From: Pseudoxanthomonas daejeonensis | GTDB taxonomy: Bacteria > Pseudomonadota > Gammaproteobacteria > Xanthomonadales > Xanthomonadaceae | Direction of reading: 5' to 3' | Length of the DNA: 64,000 nucleotides | Assembly: GCF_010093205.1 (NCBI RefSeq) | Contig: NZ_PDWN01000014.1 | Location: 46,581-110,580 of the forward strand | Part shown: in pieces, positions 17,338-27,349 of the stretch | Layout of the letters: each line of letters starts with the position of its first letter | How positions within the stretch are numbered: the first letter of the stretch is position 1 | Translations under genes and position numbers: made by a program | Notes under the pieces: generated by a model | What the model was told of the DNA's origin: nothing | What the model saw: only the letters and a program-made list of their open reading frames with translations | Databases searched by the model: none

Positions 17338-18585
17338 TCAGAGCTGTTCGCCCGGTTCCAGCGTAGGCGAGGATGGCGGCGGCGGGAACCGCGCCGAGAC
17401 CCGTGCCTCCCAGCGCCAGAACAGCCAGCCCAGCAAGGTGAACCCGGCCATGCCCAGCGCCAGGTGAAGGCCATGGTGGCTGAGCAGCGGGGACAGCACG
17501 CCGGCAACGGCCGCGTTGAGCGCCAACTGGGTGAAGGCCTGCAGCGAGGACGCCGATCCGCGCTGGCGCGGATACATGTCGAGGATCGCCAGGGTCAGCA
17601 CCGGGAACACCAGAGCCACGCCGAACGCGGCCAGGCTCATCGGCATCACCGCCCAGGGCAGCGCCAGTCCGCTGGCGAAGGCGGTGTAGAGGACATTCCC
17701 CAGTGCCGCCGCGCCCATGCAGGCATAACCGACGCCGACCTGGTACTGCGGCTGCCAGCGCCCGGCCACGCGCCCGGAGACGAACGCGCCCAGGGTCATG
17801 CCGCCGATGGTCGGGATGAACAGCCAGGCGAACTGCTGCTCGCCCAGCCCCAGCAGGTCCATCACGAACGCCGGCGCCGAGGCGATGTACAGGAACAGCC
17901 CGGCGAAACCGAAGGCACCGGCGGCGGCCAGGCGCTGGAAGCGTGGATTGATCGCGATGGCCACGTAGTCGCGCGCCAGCCGGCCCGGACGCAGCGGCAT
18001 GCGCGACTGCGGCGGATGGGTTTCCGGCAGCCACAGCGCGGTGCTGGCCAGCAGCAGCACCGAGAACGCGGCCAGGAACCAGAAGATCAGCGGCCAGCGC
18101 CCGGCGCCCAGCATCCAGCCGCCGATGATCGGCGCGATCGCCGGGGCGATGCCGAAGACCATCGACACATGGCTCATCAGCCGCTGTGCGTCGCTGCCAT
18201 GGAGCACGTCGCGGATCACCGCGCGGCCGACGATCAGCCCCACGCCCGCCGACAGGCCCTGCAGCGCGCGGAATGCCAGCAGCGTGGCCAGGTCGCGCGA
18301 CAGCGCGCAGCCGACCGAGGCGACGATGAACACCGACAGCCCCGCCAGGATCACCCGGCGCCGGCCGATCGCATCGGACAGCGGCCCGTGGACGATGCTC
18401 ATCAGCGCGTAGGCGGCCAGGTAGACGCTGATCGTCTGCTGCATCGCCAGCTTGTCGGCGCCGAACTGCGCGGCCATCTGCGGGAAGGCCGGGAAGATCG
18501 TGTCGATCGAGAACGGGCCGAACATCGCCAGCCCGCCCAGCAACAGGGCCAGGCGGCGGTTGGAGGGCATGGGGCGCCCGATCAT
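17338..18585 (-). CDS. Bcr/CflA-family MFS drug efflux transporter
   Basis: A 415-residue major facilitator with 12 hydrophobic segments. The family A-motif is at [16 protein letters not shown], with [15 protein letters not shown] in TM1 and a TM5-type [14 protein letters not shown]; these are hallmarks of the DHA1 Bcr/CflA group that exports drugs by proton antiport. The start at 18585 ([11 protein letters not shown]) was used; an in-frame ATG at 18570 is nearly as good. Sequence upstream of it is open but non-conserved. It is divergent from the gcvP riboswitch region. Specificity is not predictable. Confidence 0.9.
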   Translation of the reverse strand: MIGRPMPSNRRLALLLGGLAMFGPFSIDTIFPAFPQMAAQFGADKLAMQQTISVYLAAYALMSIVHGPLSDAIGRRRVILAGLSVFIVASVGCALSRDLATLLAFRALQGLSAGVGLIVGRAVIRDVLHGSDAQRLMSHVSMVFGIAPAIAPIIGGWMLGAGRWPLIFWFLAAFSVLLLASTALWLPETHPPQSRMPLRPGRLARDYVAIAINPRFQRLAAAGAFGFAGLFLYIASAPAFVMDLLGLGEQQFAWLFIPTIGGMTLGAFVSGRVAGRWQPQYQVGVGYACMGAAALGNVLYTAFASGLALPWAVMPMSLAAFGVALVFPVLTLAILDMYPRQRGSASSLQAFTQLALNAAVAGVLSPLLSHHGLHLALGMAGFTLLGWLFWRWEARVSARFPPPPSSPTLEPGEQL

Positions 18586-18814
18586 GGCCACACCGCCCCC
18601 CGCCCGCGGCGGGCAGGCACGACGACACCCGCCCCGGGCCATGCGGCCGGTGCCTGCGGGGGCGGTACGGTGGAGTCCTGCATGCGGTCCCTCGGCAGAT
18701 TCCCGCCACCCGGGCGGGCCGGCGCCGGCGATGGCCCCCGGGCGGACCGGTGGCGGCGCTGAATACGGCGCCATGGTAAGCCATCGTCCCGAGCCGGCGG
18801 GCGACGGTGGGGCG

Positions 18815-18820
18815 TATAAT
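18815..18820 (+). promoter_or_regulatory. Probable -10 box of the gcvP promoter
   Basis: A consensus TATAAT sits 9 bases before the first paired base of the glycine riboswitch, so transcription would begin right at the aptamer. No good -35 is visible 17 bases upstream (AGCCGG region), so an activator may be needed. Confidence 0.6.
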
Positions 18821-18828
18821 TCCGGCAT

Positions 18829-19019
18829 ACGGTGGGAGAAGCGGGGCGACCCGCTGCCGAAGGCGCAAACGCCCGTAATCGCTCAGGCTCCCATACCACC
18901 GTACCGAACACACACTCTGGAGAGACCGGCCACCCGCGAGGGTCGCGCCGGCGCCGAAGGGGCACGAAGCCGCGACCTCGTCCGCGCAGCTTCCAAACTC
19001 TCAGGCAAAAGGACAGAGG
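18829..19019 (+). ncRNA. Tandem glycine riboswitch
   Basis: Two adjacent glycine aptamers are readable. Aptamer 1 (about 18829-18902) is closed by ACGGTGG/CCACCGT, with GGGAGA, GCCGAAGG and CGCTCAGGC core segments. Aptamer 2 (about 18915-19019) runs from CTCTGGAGAGACCGG through GCCGAAGGGGCA to CTCAGGCAAAAGGACAGAG, the classical gcvT-type signature. They are joined by a short linker and sit just upstream of gcvP, whose ATG follows 53 bases later. In the known family glycine binding turns on the cleavage system. Whether control is at the level of transcription or translation is not clear here. Confidence 0.95.
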
Positions 19020-19072
19020 GGCACCCTGTCGCGCGACCGCGCGGCATCCCTGCCCCTGTCCGGACCGCCTCC

Positions 19073-21949
19073 ATGTCCCAGAACGCTTCCTCCCTGCGCG
19101 AACTCGAGCAGCACGACGCCTTTGTCGGCCGTCATATCGGCCCCAACGACGCCGAGATCGCCACGATGCTCGAATCCGTCGGCCATGCCTCGCTCGAGGC
19201 GCTGACCGACGCGATCGTTCCTTCCAGCATCAAGTCCGCCGCGCCGCTGGCGCTGCCCGACAGCCTCACCGAGGAAGAAGCGCTGGCCCGGATCCGCGCC
19301 ATCGCGCTGAAGAACCAGGTGTTCCGCCACTTCATCGGCCAGGGTTACCACGGCACGCACACGCCCAAGGTCATCCTGCGCAACATCCTCGAGAACCCGG
19401 CCTGGTACACCGCCTACACCCCGTACCAGGCGGAGATCTCGCAGGGCCGCATGGAAGCGCTGATCAACTTCCAGACGATGTGCGCCGACCTGACCGGCAT
19501 GGAGATCGCCAACGCCTCCCTGCTGGACGAAGCCACCGCCGCCGCCGAAGCGATGACCCTGGCCAAGCGTTCGGCCAAGTCGAAATCCGACACCTTCTTC
19601 GTCCACGATGCGGTGCATCCGCAGACCCTGGAAGTGCTGCGCACGCGCGCCGAGCCGCTGGGGATCGTCCTGCGCGTGGGCACGCCGCAGGAGGCGCTGG
19701 AGGCCGAATCCTTCGGCGTGCTGCTGCAGTACCCGGATACGTTCGGGCACATCGGCGACCACAAGGCGCTGGCCGAAGCCGTGCACGCGCGCGGCGGCCT
19801 GGTCGCCGTGGCCACCGACCTGCTCGCCCTGACCCTGATCGCCGCGCCCGGCGAATGGGGCGCCGACATCGTGGTCGGCAACTCGCAGCGCTTCGGCGTT
19901 CCGTTCGGCTTCGGTGGCCCGCATGCGGCGTTCATGGCCTGCCGCGACGCCTACAAGCGCTCGATGCCGGGTCGCCTGATCGGTGTGTCCGTCGATGCGG
20001 CCGGCAACGCGGCCTATCGCCTGACCCTGCAAACGCGCGAGCAGCACATCCGCCGCGAGAAGGCGACCTCCAACATCTGCACCGCGCAGGTTCTGCTGGC
20101 GGTGATGGCTTCGATGTACGCCGTGTACCACGGCCCGGACGGCCTCAAGCGCATCGCCACGCGCACCCATCGCCTCGCGGCGATCCTGGCCGCGGCGCTG
20201 CGCGCGGCCGGCGTGCAGGTTGGCGAGCGCTTCTTCGACACCCTGCACGTCAAGGATGTCGACGCGACCGCGATCCATGCCAAGGCGCGCCAGGCCGGCA
20301 TCAACCTGCGCGAGATCGACAGCGAGGCCGTCGGCATCAGCCTGGACGAGACCACCACCCGCGCCGACGTCGTCGCGCTGGCGGCGCTGTTCGGCGCCAC
20401 GGCCGACGTGGACGCACTGGACGCGGCCACCGCCGACGCGCTTCCGCCCGCGCTGCTGCGGAGCAGCGCGTTCCTGCAGCATCCGGTGTTCAACACCCAC
20501 CACAGCGAACACGAGCTGCTGCGCTACATGCGCGCCCTCGCCGACAAGGACCTGGCGATGGATCGCACCATGATCCCGCTGGGCAGCTGCACGATGAAGC
20601 TCAACGCCACCGCCGAGATGATCCCGGTGACCTGGCCCGAGTTCGGCGCGATCCATCCGCTGGCCCCCGCCGCGCAGACCGTCGGCTACCGCCAGCTGAT
20701 CGGCGAACTGGAAGCGATGCTGGCCGAATGCACCGGCTACGACGCGGTAAGCCTGCAGCCCAATTCCGGCGCGCAGGGCGAGTATGCCGGCCTGCTGGCA
20801 ATCCGCGCCTACCACCGCTCGCGTGGCGAAGGCCATCGCGACATCTGCCTGATCCCGGATTCGGCGCACGGCACCAACCCGGCCTCGGCGCAGATGTGCG
20901 GCATGAAGGTCGTGGTCACCAAGACAGATGCCAACGGCAACGTCGATGTCGAGGACATCCGCGTCAATGCCGAGAAGTACAGCGACCGCCTGGCCGCGAT
21001 CATGATGACCTACCCGTCCACGCATGGCGTGTTCGAGGAGGAAGTGGTCGAGATCTGCGAGATCATCCACAAGCACGGCGGCCAGGTGTACACCGACGGC
21101 GCCAACATGAATGCCCTGGTCGGCGTGGCCAAGCCTGGCAAGTGGGGATCGGACGTCTCCCACCTCAACCTGCACAAGACCTTCTGCATTCCGCACGGTG
21201 GCGGCGGCCCCGGCGTGGGTCCGTGCGCGGTGAAGTCGCACCTGGCCCCGTTCCTGCCGCGCACGCTCGGCGGCGAAGGCGACGTCGGCATGGTCAGCGC
21301 GGCCAGCTTCGGCAGCGCCTCGATCCTGCCGATCAGCTGGATGTACGTGACCATGATGGGCGCGGGCGGCCTGCGCAAGGCGACCCAGGTCGCGCTGCTC
21401 AATGCCAATTACATCGCCAGGCGCCTGGCCCCGCACTTCAAGACGCTGTACACCGGGCGGAATGGTCTTGTCGCGCACGAGTGCATCCTCGACGTGCGGC
21501 CGCTGGAAAAGACCAGCGGCATCGGCGCCGAGGACATCGCCAAGCGCCTGATCGACTTCGGCTTCCATGCCCCGACCCTGAGCTTCCCGGTCGCCGGCAC
21601 GCTGATGGTCGAACCGACCGAGAGCGAGTCGCTGCACGAGCTCGACCGTTTCATCGACGCGATGATCCAGATCCGCGACGAGATCCGCGCGATCGAAGAC
21701 GGCCGCCTGGACCGCGAGGACAATCCGCTCAAGCACGCCCCGCACACCGCGGTGCAGGTGTCGGGCAGCGAGTGGACCCACGCCTACCCGCGCGAACTGG
21801 CCGCCTTCCCGCTGCCGTCGCTGAAACTGCAGAAGTACTGGCCGCCGGTCGCGCGCGTGGACAACGTCTACGGCGACAAGAACGTGTTCTGCGCCTGCAT
21901 CCCGATCAGTGAGTTCGCCGAAGCCGAGGCTTCCAGCGACGCCGGCTGA
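19073..21949 (+). CDS. gcvP: Glycine dehydrogenase (decarboxylating), P protein of the glycine cleavage system
   Basis: A 958-residue single-chain P protein, the full length for the fused two-half form. It decarboxylates glycine with PLP and passes the aminomethyl group to lipoyl-GcvH. Seen are the N-terminal [10 protein letters not shown], the glycine-rich [25 protein letters not shown] at the junction, [10 protein letters not shown], and [16 protein letters not shown], in which the lysine binds PLP. The ATG at 19073 is immediately downstream of the riboswitch; the frame is open for 600 bases upstream but that is non-coding RNA. gcvT and gcvH are not in this window. Confidence 0.98.
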   Translation: MSQNASSLRELEQHDAFVGRHIGPNDAEIATMLESVGHASLEALTDAIVPSSIKSAAPLALPDSLTEEEALARIRAIALKNQVFRHFIGQGYHGTHTPKVILRNILENPAWYTAYTPYQAEISQGRMEALINFQTMCADLTGMEIANASLLDEATAAAEAMTLAKRSAKSKSDTFFVHDAVHPQTLEVLRTRAEPLGIVLRVGTPQEALEAESFGVLLQYPDTFGHIGDHKALAEAVHARGGLVAVATDLLALTLIAAPGEWGADIVVGNSQRFGVPFGFGGPHAAFMACRDAYKRSMPGRLIGVSVDAAGNAAYRLTLQTREQHIRREKATSNICTAQVLLAVMASMYAVYHGPDGLKRIATRTHRLAAILAAALRAAGVQVGERFFDTLHVKDVDATAIHAKARQAGINLREIDSEAVGISLDETTTRADVVALAALFGATADVDALDAATADALPPALLRSSAFLQHPVFNTHHSEHELLRYMRALADKDLAMDRTMIPLGSCTMKLNATAEMIPVTWPEFGAIHPLAPAAQTVGYRQLIGELEAMLAECTGYDAVSLQPNSGAQGEYAGLLAIRAYHRSRGEGHRDICLIPDSAHGTNPASAQMCGMKVVVTKTDANGNVDVEDIRVNAEKYSDRLAAIMMTYPSTHGVFEEEVVEICEIIHKHGGQVYTDGANMNALVGVAKPGKWGSDVSHLNLHKTFCIPHGGGGPGVGPCAVKSHLAPFLPRTLGGEGDVGMVSAASFGSASILPISWMYVTMMGAGGLRKATQVALLNANYIARRLAPHFKTLYTGRNGLVAHECILDVRPLEKTSGIGAEDIAKRLIDFGFHAPTLSFPVAGTLMVEPTESESLHELDRFIDAMIQIRDEIRAIEDGRLDREDNPLKHAPHTAVQVSGSEWTHAYPRELAAFPLPSLKLQKYWPPVARVDNVYGDKNVFCACIPISEFAEAEASSDAG

Positions 21950-21980
21950 CGCGGCACGCGACGTCGATGCGTCGAGCAGG

Positions 21981-22005
21981 GGCCCCGCGATGCGGGGCCT
22001 TTGCT
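21981..22005 (+). terminator. Probable terminator after gcvP
   Basis: A perfect 8-bp stem GGCCCCGC / GCGGGGCC with loop GAT is followed by TTTGCTTTCC, 31 bases after the gcvP stop. The T run is imperfect. Confidence 0.7.
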
Positions 22006-22169
22006 TTCCCAGGCACCGGCACTCACCCGCGCATCGGGCAGGGTAAGAAAAACGCATGTTGCAACGGGCGGCGGCCACGCTCTCCGAAGCCATCGCTTTT
22101 CGTCCGGATGGGCTTGACTCCCCCTTGGCCGCGGCGCCCAATCGGCGCACTCCCGGGGAGGATGTCGCA

Positions 22170-23723
22170 ATGCTCAGGCCCATGCATGCCGGCAGCCGAC
22201 TGCTGGTCACCGGTCTGGTGACCGCGCTGCTCGGCGTCCCGTATCCCGCAAGTGCGGTGTCGCCACTGTCGACTCTTTACTTCTCCGCTTCCGTCCAGGA
22301 CGAGGACGACGAAGGGATCGAAGAGGAGGAAGAGGTCCAGGACGAGGAAGACGCGCAAGAAGAGCAGGACGAGGAAGACGCGCAAGAAGAGCAGGTCGAG
22401 GAAGACGCGGAAGAGGAGGCCGTCGAAGAAGAGGCGGAAGAAGAATCCGTCGCGGAGGAAGACGATGCCGCGGACGCCGAAGACGAGGCGCAGGAAGAGC
22501 TTCCCTTCGTGGACGAAGAAGACGACGCCCAGGACGACGCGACCGCCGCCACGGATGAGGAAGACGCCGATACCGATACCGTCGCTGGAGAAGACGGAGC
22601 TGACGACGTCGACGACGAAACCCTGGCCTACGAGGCCGACGAGGCACCGGGTGACGACTACGAGGACGACGCGTCGTGGGCGACCACCTGGGCTTCCGTG
22701 GAGAGCAACGAAGCCGACGACGCCATCCCGGTGGACCACGGTCGCTACGGCCGCGACACGATCTGGGAAGTCGTCGAGATCGACAGCGCGGACCGAGGCG
22801 ACGAGGACTCCGTCGGCAGCGGTTCGCTGCTGTCGGTGCGTTCGGGCAAGCAGGCGCCACGCGGCAAGGGCAAGCCCCGTCGTGCGCAGCGCGATCCGGG
22901 CGACGACGACGTCCCCTACTCGTTCGGTGGCCTTCCCGTCGCCGCGCTGTCGGTGCCGTGGCAGGCGCAGATCTTCTATCCCGCCGCGCCGGCGAAGCCC
23001 GGCGACACGCGCGCCGCATGGCAGCGCCAGCACTACTGCGGCGGCGCGCTGATCGCCCCGGACTGGGTGGTGACGGCCGCGCACTGCATCACCCAGCAGA
23101 TGGTCGACCTGGGCTTCAAGGTGCGACTGGGCATGCAGGATCTCTCCAAGGGCGATGGCGTCACCTACAGGATCGACCGCATCGTGCGCCATTCGCAGTA
23201 CAACGCCGAAAGCAACGACGTGAACCATCCGCCCAACATGTACGCCAACGACATCGCCCTGGTCAGGATCGTGCCCGAGACCGGTGCCGCACGCGTCGAT
23301 CCCAGGCGCATCCGCCAGATCCCGATCAACCGCAAGCCGCTGGCCGGCGGCGTGCCGGTATCGGCGACCGGCTGGGGCGTGACCGGCGACGGCAGCGCCG
23401 ATGCGATCAACGCGGTGATGCTGCGCGTGGACCTGCAGGCGATGCCCAACGCGGTCTGCCAGAAGCGTCCCGGTTACAGTCCGCAGAAGATCCAGGACGC
23501 GGTCTTCTGCGCGGCCAACCCGGTGCAGTCGACCTGCCGCGGCGACAGTGGCGGTCCGGTGGTGCTGACCAACGGCAGCCCGACCCTGGTCGGCCTGGTC
23601 AGCTGGGGCAAGCGCAAGTGCGCAAGCGACGGCCGGCCCGGCGTCTACACACGGGTGGACCGCTACGCGCAGTGGATCGACCAGGCGATGAAACTGCCTC
23701 CGGGCAAGAACAGCCTGCCCTGA
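22170..23723 (+). CDS. Secreted trypsin-like (S1) serine protease with highly acidic propeptide
   Basis: A 517-residue protein. The signal peptide (about 1-29) ends PYPASA. Residues about 42-170 are almost entirely Glu/Asp with repeated blocks of the EEDAQEEQDEED type. A basic linker (near 225-245) follows, then an S1 domain from about 255. The catalytic triad is intact: H305 in TAAHC, D361 in ANDIAL and S460 in RGDSGGPV, with the disulfide cysteines expected of chymotrypsin folds. The start at 22170 has GGGGAGG upstream. An upstream in-frame ATG (22056) would put the signal peptide 38 residues in and is unlikely. The acidic stretch may inhibit the protease or bind calcium; this is inference. 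Confidence 0.88.
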   Translation: MLRPMHAGSRLLVTGLVTALLGVPYPASAVSPLSTLYFSASVQDEDDEGIEEEEEVQDEEDAQEEQDEEDAQEEQVEEDAEEEAVEEEAEEESVAEEDDAADAEDEAQEELPFVDEEDDAQDDATAATDEEDADTDTVAGEDGADDVDDETLAYEADEAPGDDYEDDASWATTWASVESNEADDAIPVDHGRYGRDTIWEVVEIDSADRGDEDSVGSGSLLSVRSGKQAPRGKGKPRRAQRDPGDDDVPYSFGGLPVAALSVPWQAQIFYPAAPAKPGDTRAAWQRQHYCGGALIAPDWVVTAAHCITQQMVDLGFKVRLGMQDLSKGDGVTYRIDRIVRHSQYNAESNDVNHPPNMYANDIALVRIVPETGAARVDPRRIRQIPINRKPLAGGVPVSATGWGVTGDGSADAINAVMLRVDLQAMPNAVCQKRPGYSPQKIQDAVFCAANPVQSTCRGDSGGPVVLTNGSPTLVGLVSWGKRKCASDGRPGVYTRVDRYAQWIDQAMKLPPGKNSLP

Positions 23724-23761
23724 TCCACGGACCGGCGGGCAGGCGCCCCGCCGGGTTCAAC

Positions 23762-23799
23762 GCGGGCCGGTGGGTGCGCAGCGCACCTTCCCGGCCCGC
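23762..23799. terminator. GC-rich hairpin between convergent genes
   Basis: GCGGGCCGG at 23762-23770 pairs with CCGGCCCGC at 23791-23799, with a smaller inner stem. It lies between the convergent protease and lipoprotein genes and could act in both directions, but lacks a T run. Confidence 0.4.
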
Positions 23800-23816
23800 C
23801 ACCTCCACGCCGGATA

Positions 23817-24077
23817 TCAGTTCGGCGCGACCTTGTCGCCGCCCGAATGCGGCGTGTCTTCCTCTTCCGCGGTTGCGTCGGCCGGCGCGGTGGCCGGTGC
23901 GGCCGGATCGGTCACCGGCGCAGTCGCCGGCGCCGGCTCGACCTCGGCAGGTTCGGCGACCACCGGCGGAGTTTCCACGGCAGGAGCGGCCGGCTCCGGC
24001 GGTTTGCAGGCGGACAACGCGCCACCCGCCAGGACAGCAAGCAGAAGCAGCGACCACTTCGAGTCCACGATCTTCAT
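23817..24077 (-). CDS. Small Pro/Ala-rich lipoprotein
   Basis: An 86-residue protein with a type II signal sequence (basic MKIVDSK, hydrophobic core, lipobox LSAC with Cys near residue 23) and a low-complexity mature part rich in Pro, Ala, Val and Glu. It is a likely outer-membrane-anchored small lipoprotein with no recognisable fold. The ATG at 24077 fits the signal peptide; upstream in-frame sequence is not signal-like. It is on the same strand as, and downstream of, the TIR-TPR gene (138-base gap), so cotranscription is possible. The function is unknown. Confidence 0.75.
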   Translation of the reverse strand: MKIVDSKWSLLLLAVLAGGALSACKPPEPAAPAVETPPVVAEPAEVEPAPATAPVTDPAAPATAPADATAEEEDTPHSGGDKVAPN

Positions 24078-24215
24078 GACGTACCCCTTGGTGACGAGAG
24101 TCCAGACCGGTACAGCCCCGTTTGCGGCGCCACGCAGTGCGTGATGCGCATCGCATTCTTGCACTAATGGATTCACCGCTGCCATAGCGGGAACGGACGA
24201 CGCGAACGCGCCCGC

Positions 24216-26180
24216 TCAGGCCTCGAAACCGATCCCGTCCAGCAGCGCACGCATCCGGGAATCGCCGCGCAGCGGATCCAGGAACGGATCGTTGCGCGCA
24301 TATACCAGCCCGGAGTCGCCCAGCTCCCGCGCCTTGAGCAGGCGCCCGATGGCGGCCTCGACATCGCCCCACTGCGCGAACACCTGCGCCTGCTGGTAGA
24401 GCACCCGGTCGCCCAGCTCGGTGACCAGCCGGTCCATCGCCTTGCGCGCCGCTCCACTGTCGCCGTCGAGGTGTTCCACGATCGCCAGCCCGGCCAGCTG
24501 GAAATCGCCGACCGGCTCGCTGGCGTACTCGTCGCGGGCCTGCGCCAGCTGGTCCAGGTTGACCAGCGCATCGCCGATGGCCGCATGCGCGCGCGACATG
24601 TGCGAGTTCATCTGCAGGGCCTGCCGCAGCGGCGCGATGGATTCGGCGAAGCGGCGCGCGGCGTACTCGATGGAACCGGCGGCACGGTGGATCAGCGGAT
24701 TGAGGCGATCGCGCGCCAGCGCGTGCTGGATCGCCTCGGCGGCTTCGGCGGCGCGACCGGTCCGCGCGCAGTACTGCGCCCAGCGCGCCTGCACCGTCGC
24801 CTCGCCGGCGCCGAGCACGGCCGATTTTTCGAAAGGCGCCCGCGCCGCGCGCGCATCCAGGCGGCCCTGGAACAGCACGAACCCCAGGGTGGAATGGCCA
24901 TCGGCGAAGGCCGGCGCCAGTTCCACCGCGCTTCCGGCGGCGGCCACGGCCTGCGCGTAGAGGTCGGCATGCTCCTCGACCGCGGCGTACTGGTTGGCGA
25001 TCGCGGTCAGCGAACGCGCGCGTGCGGCATGGGCCGCCGCATAGCCCGGATCCAGCGCGATGGCCATGTCGAACTGCGCCAGCGCCGCCCGTTCGGAAGC
25101 TTCGTCCGCGCTCAGGTCGTAGAGCGAACGGCCGCGCAGGTAGGCATCGAATGCGGCCAGGTGCGCAGTGCCACCGGAGGCCGCGCGCTCGTCCTCGGGC
25201 GTGCCCGGCGTGGCAACCTGCACGGCCAGCGCCGAGGCGACCGTGTTGGCGATCTCGCTCTGGACGGCGAACACATCGTCGATGCGCCGCTCGAAGATCT
25301 GCGTCCACGTACTGAAACCGGTGCGTCCATCGATGAGATCGGCCGCCACGCGCACCTCTTCGCCCGACCAGCGCACGCTGCCATCGAGCAGGTACGCCAC
25401 GCCCAGTTGCTCGGCGATGCGGATCGCATCCTCGTCGCTGTCGCGGAACTTCCCCGACGAGGTCTGCGCCATCACTTTCAGCCCCTGGTTGCGGGCCAGG
25501 GTCGCGCGCACTTCTTCGGACAGGCCATCGGAGAAATAAGCCTGGTCGGGATCCCCACTGAGGTTCTCGAACGGCAGCACGGCCACGCTGCTGCCCAGCG
25601 CCTTCGCCGTGTCGAACCAGCCACGGCGCCAGCCCAGCAGCCCGACGGCGGCCGCGGCCACGGCGACACCGCCGCCGACCAGCAGGCCTCGGCGCGTGGC
25701 ATCGGGCCTCGACGCCGGCACCGGGGCCAGCGATGGACGCGGCAGGGCCTCGCGACCGGCCAGCGGCAGCACGGCGCGCAGGACGGCATGCAGCGACGCT
25801 TCGCTGATGGCGGCCCCCTCGGGTCCGCCCAGGGTGATCGACTGGTACTGGCGGAAGCCCAGCGGCGGCTCGGTTCCGTCGATCGACAACGGCACCAGCT
25901 TCTTCAGGTCGCGTCCGCGCGCGGCCTCGTCCAGCACCCAGTCCGACCGGATCGAATGGCGGGACCAGAGCACGATCACCGCATCGCAAGCGGCCAGGGC
26001 GTCTTCGATCGACTTGGCGAAAGCCGCACCGCCCTCGATCAGGGTGTCCCACCACACATCCAGGCCGGCCTGTTCGAGCGCCTGCGCCAGGTGGCGCGCC
26101 TGGGCCTGGTCGGAACGGGAATAGCTGAGGAACACGGTCGGGCGCGCGCGCTCCTGCTCGATTCCTTCCCCGCTGGACAT
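24216..26180 (-). CDS. TIR domain, transmembrane, TPR-repeat protein
   Basis: A 654-residue protein. The N-terminal TIR_2-type domain is about residues 13-140: RPTVFLSYSRSD opens it, and SDWVLDEAARG gives W81 and E85, the latter at the position of the catalytic glutamate of NAD-hydrolysing TIRs. One transmembrane segment lies near 165-184. A FlgO/CadC-like domain follows (VAVLPFENLSGDPDQAYFSDGLSEEV ... YLLDGSVRWSGEEVRV), then several TPR-like helical repeats to the C-terminus. The start at 26180 (MSSGEG) fits the domain. Such TIR-TPR proteins occur in bacterial signalling and in candidate anti-phage systems; which applies here is not known. It is divergent from the class IV aminotransferase gene. 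Confidence 0.85.
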   Translation of the reverse strand: MSSGEGIEQERARPTVFLSYSRSDQAQARHLAQALEQAGLDVWWDTLIEGGAAFAKSIEDALAACDAVIVLWSRHSIRSDWVLDEAARGRDLKKLVPLSIDGTEPPLGFRQYQSITLGGPEGAAISEASLHAVLRAVLPLAGREALPRPSLAPVPASRPDATRRGLLVGGGVAVAAAAVGLLGWRRGWFDTAKALGSSVAVLPFENLSGDPDQAYFSDGLSEEVRATLARNQGLKVMAQTSSGKFRDSDEDAIRIAEQLGVAYLLDGSVRWSGEEVRVAADLIDGRTGFSTWTQIFERRIDDVFAVQSEIANTVASALAVQVATPGTPEDERAASGGTAHLAAFDAYLRGRSLYDLSADEASERAALAQFDMAIALDPGYAAAHAARARSLTAIANQYAAVEEHADLYAQAVAAAGSAVELAPAFADGHSTLGFVLFQGRLDARAARAPFEKSAVLGAGEATVQARWAQYCARTGRAAEAAEAIQHALARDRLNPLIHRAAGSIEYAARRFAESIAPLRQALQMNSHMSRAHAAIGDALVNLDQLAQARDEYASEPVGDFQLAGLAIVEHLDGDSGAARKAMDRLVTELGDRVLYQQAQVFAQWGDVEAAIGRLLKARELGDSGLVYARNDPFLDPLRGDSRMRALLDGIGFEA

Positions 26181-26401
26181 GTCGTTGCCGCCGCCCCAGG
26201 AAGCGGCCAGCTTACTCCTACGCCGTCGCGCGGGGGCATTCCGGAACGGCCGGGAAATGCACGCCCCGACAGGGCATCCGCCCGCACCCGTAGCCGCTGG
26301 CCGTTCCATCGGACCGCCGCCGATCACGGACCCGTACGACAACCGCAAGCGCCTGCGGCTACCATCGAACGGACGCAAAGGCACGCCACAGGAGCGCACG
26401 C

Positions 26402-27349
26402 ATGACACAGGGCACCCAGCATTCGGCCGAGGACGCGCGAAACGCCGACGTCCGCATCTACGTCAACGGAGCGCTGAAGCACCGCAGCGAGGCGATGGTG
26501 TCGGTGTTCGACAGCGGCTTCGTGCTCGGCGATGGCGTATGGGAAGGCTTCCGCGTCGTGGGCGGGCACCCGGCGTTCCTCGATGCCCACCTGGACCGCC
26601 TGTACGAGGGCGCAAGGGCGATCATGCTCGACATCGGCCTGGACCGCGCCGGGCTGACCCGCGCGATCTACGACACGCTCGACGCCAATGGCATGCACGG
26701 CGATGGCGTGCATGTGCGGCTGATGGTCAGTCGCGGGGTCAAGAGCACGCCCTACCAGGATCCGCGCGTCACCATCGGCCCGGCCACGGTGGTGATCATC
26801 CCCGAGTACAAGACCGCATCGGCCGCTTCCACGCGCCGCGGACTGTCGCTGTACACCGTGCACGTGCGCCGTGGCTTCCCCGACGTGCAGGATCCCAAGC
26901 TCAACTCGCACAGCAAGCTCAACTGCATCACCGCCTGTATCCAGGCCTATGGCGCCGGCGCGGACGAGGCACTGATGCTCGACCCGCACGGCTTCGTCGC
27001 CACCTGCAACTCGACCCACTTCTTCATCGTGCGCAAGGGCGAGGTCTGGACCTCGACCGGCCAGTACTGCCTGGGCGGCATCACCCGCGCCAACGTGATC
27101 GCGCTGTGCCGCGCCAACGACATCCCGGTGTTCGAGAAATCCTTCAGCCTCACCGACGTGTACGGCGCCGACGAGGCCTTCGTCACCGGCACGTTCGCCG
27201 GCGTGGTCCCGGTGCGCACGGTCGACCATCGCGACATCGGCTGGGAGCCGCCAGGAGAGGATGCCCGTGGTCCGATGGTGCAGAAGCTGCAGGCGCTGTA
27301 CCAGGCGCTGGTCGCCAGCGACGTCGCCGCGCGCGGACCGCGCACATGA
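26402..27349 (+). CDS. Class IV PLP-dependent aminotransferase (branched-chain/D-amino-acid type)
   Basis: A 315-residue fold-type IV aminotransferase. It opens IYVNGALKHRSEAMVSVFDSGF and GDGVWEGFRV, which form the dimer and cofactor entrance. The PLP lysine is K172 in SHSKLNC. Further on are ACNSTHFF-type (here ATCNSTHFFIV) and the phosphate-binding GGITRANVI. Members act on branched-chain amino acids, D-alanine or 4-amino-4-deoxychorismate. The length is close to D-amino acid or BCAT-type enzymes and I cannot separate them with certainty. The ATG at 26402 is used. The stop overlaps the sulfotransferase start (ATGA), suggesting a linked pathway. Confidence 0.9.
   Translation: MTQGTQHSAEDARNADVRIYVNGALKHRSEAMVSVFDSGFVLGDGVWEGFRVVGGHPAFLDAHLDRLYEGARAIMLDIGLDRAGLTRAIYDTLDANGMHGDGVHVRLMVSRGVKSTPYQDPRVTIGPATVVIIPEYKTASAASTRRGLSLYTVHVRRGFPDVQDPKLNSHSKLNCITACIQAYGAGADEALMLDPHGFVATCNSTHFFIVRKGEVWTSTGQYCLGGITRANVIALCRANDIPVFEKSFSLTDVYGADEAFVTGTFAGVVPVRTVDHRDIGWEPPGEDARGPMVQKLQALYQALVASDVAARGPRT

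Noticed and set aside
18452..19072. Upstream in-frame extension of gcvP
   Set aside because: This stretch contains the promoter box and both riboswitch aptamers, and its translation has no conserved character.
19001..22210. Long minus-strand open frame opposite gcvP
   Set aside because: Composition is that of an antisense shadow and the opposite strand codes for a full-length GcvP with all motifs.
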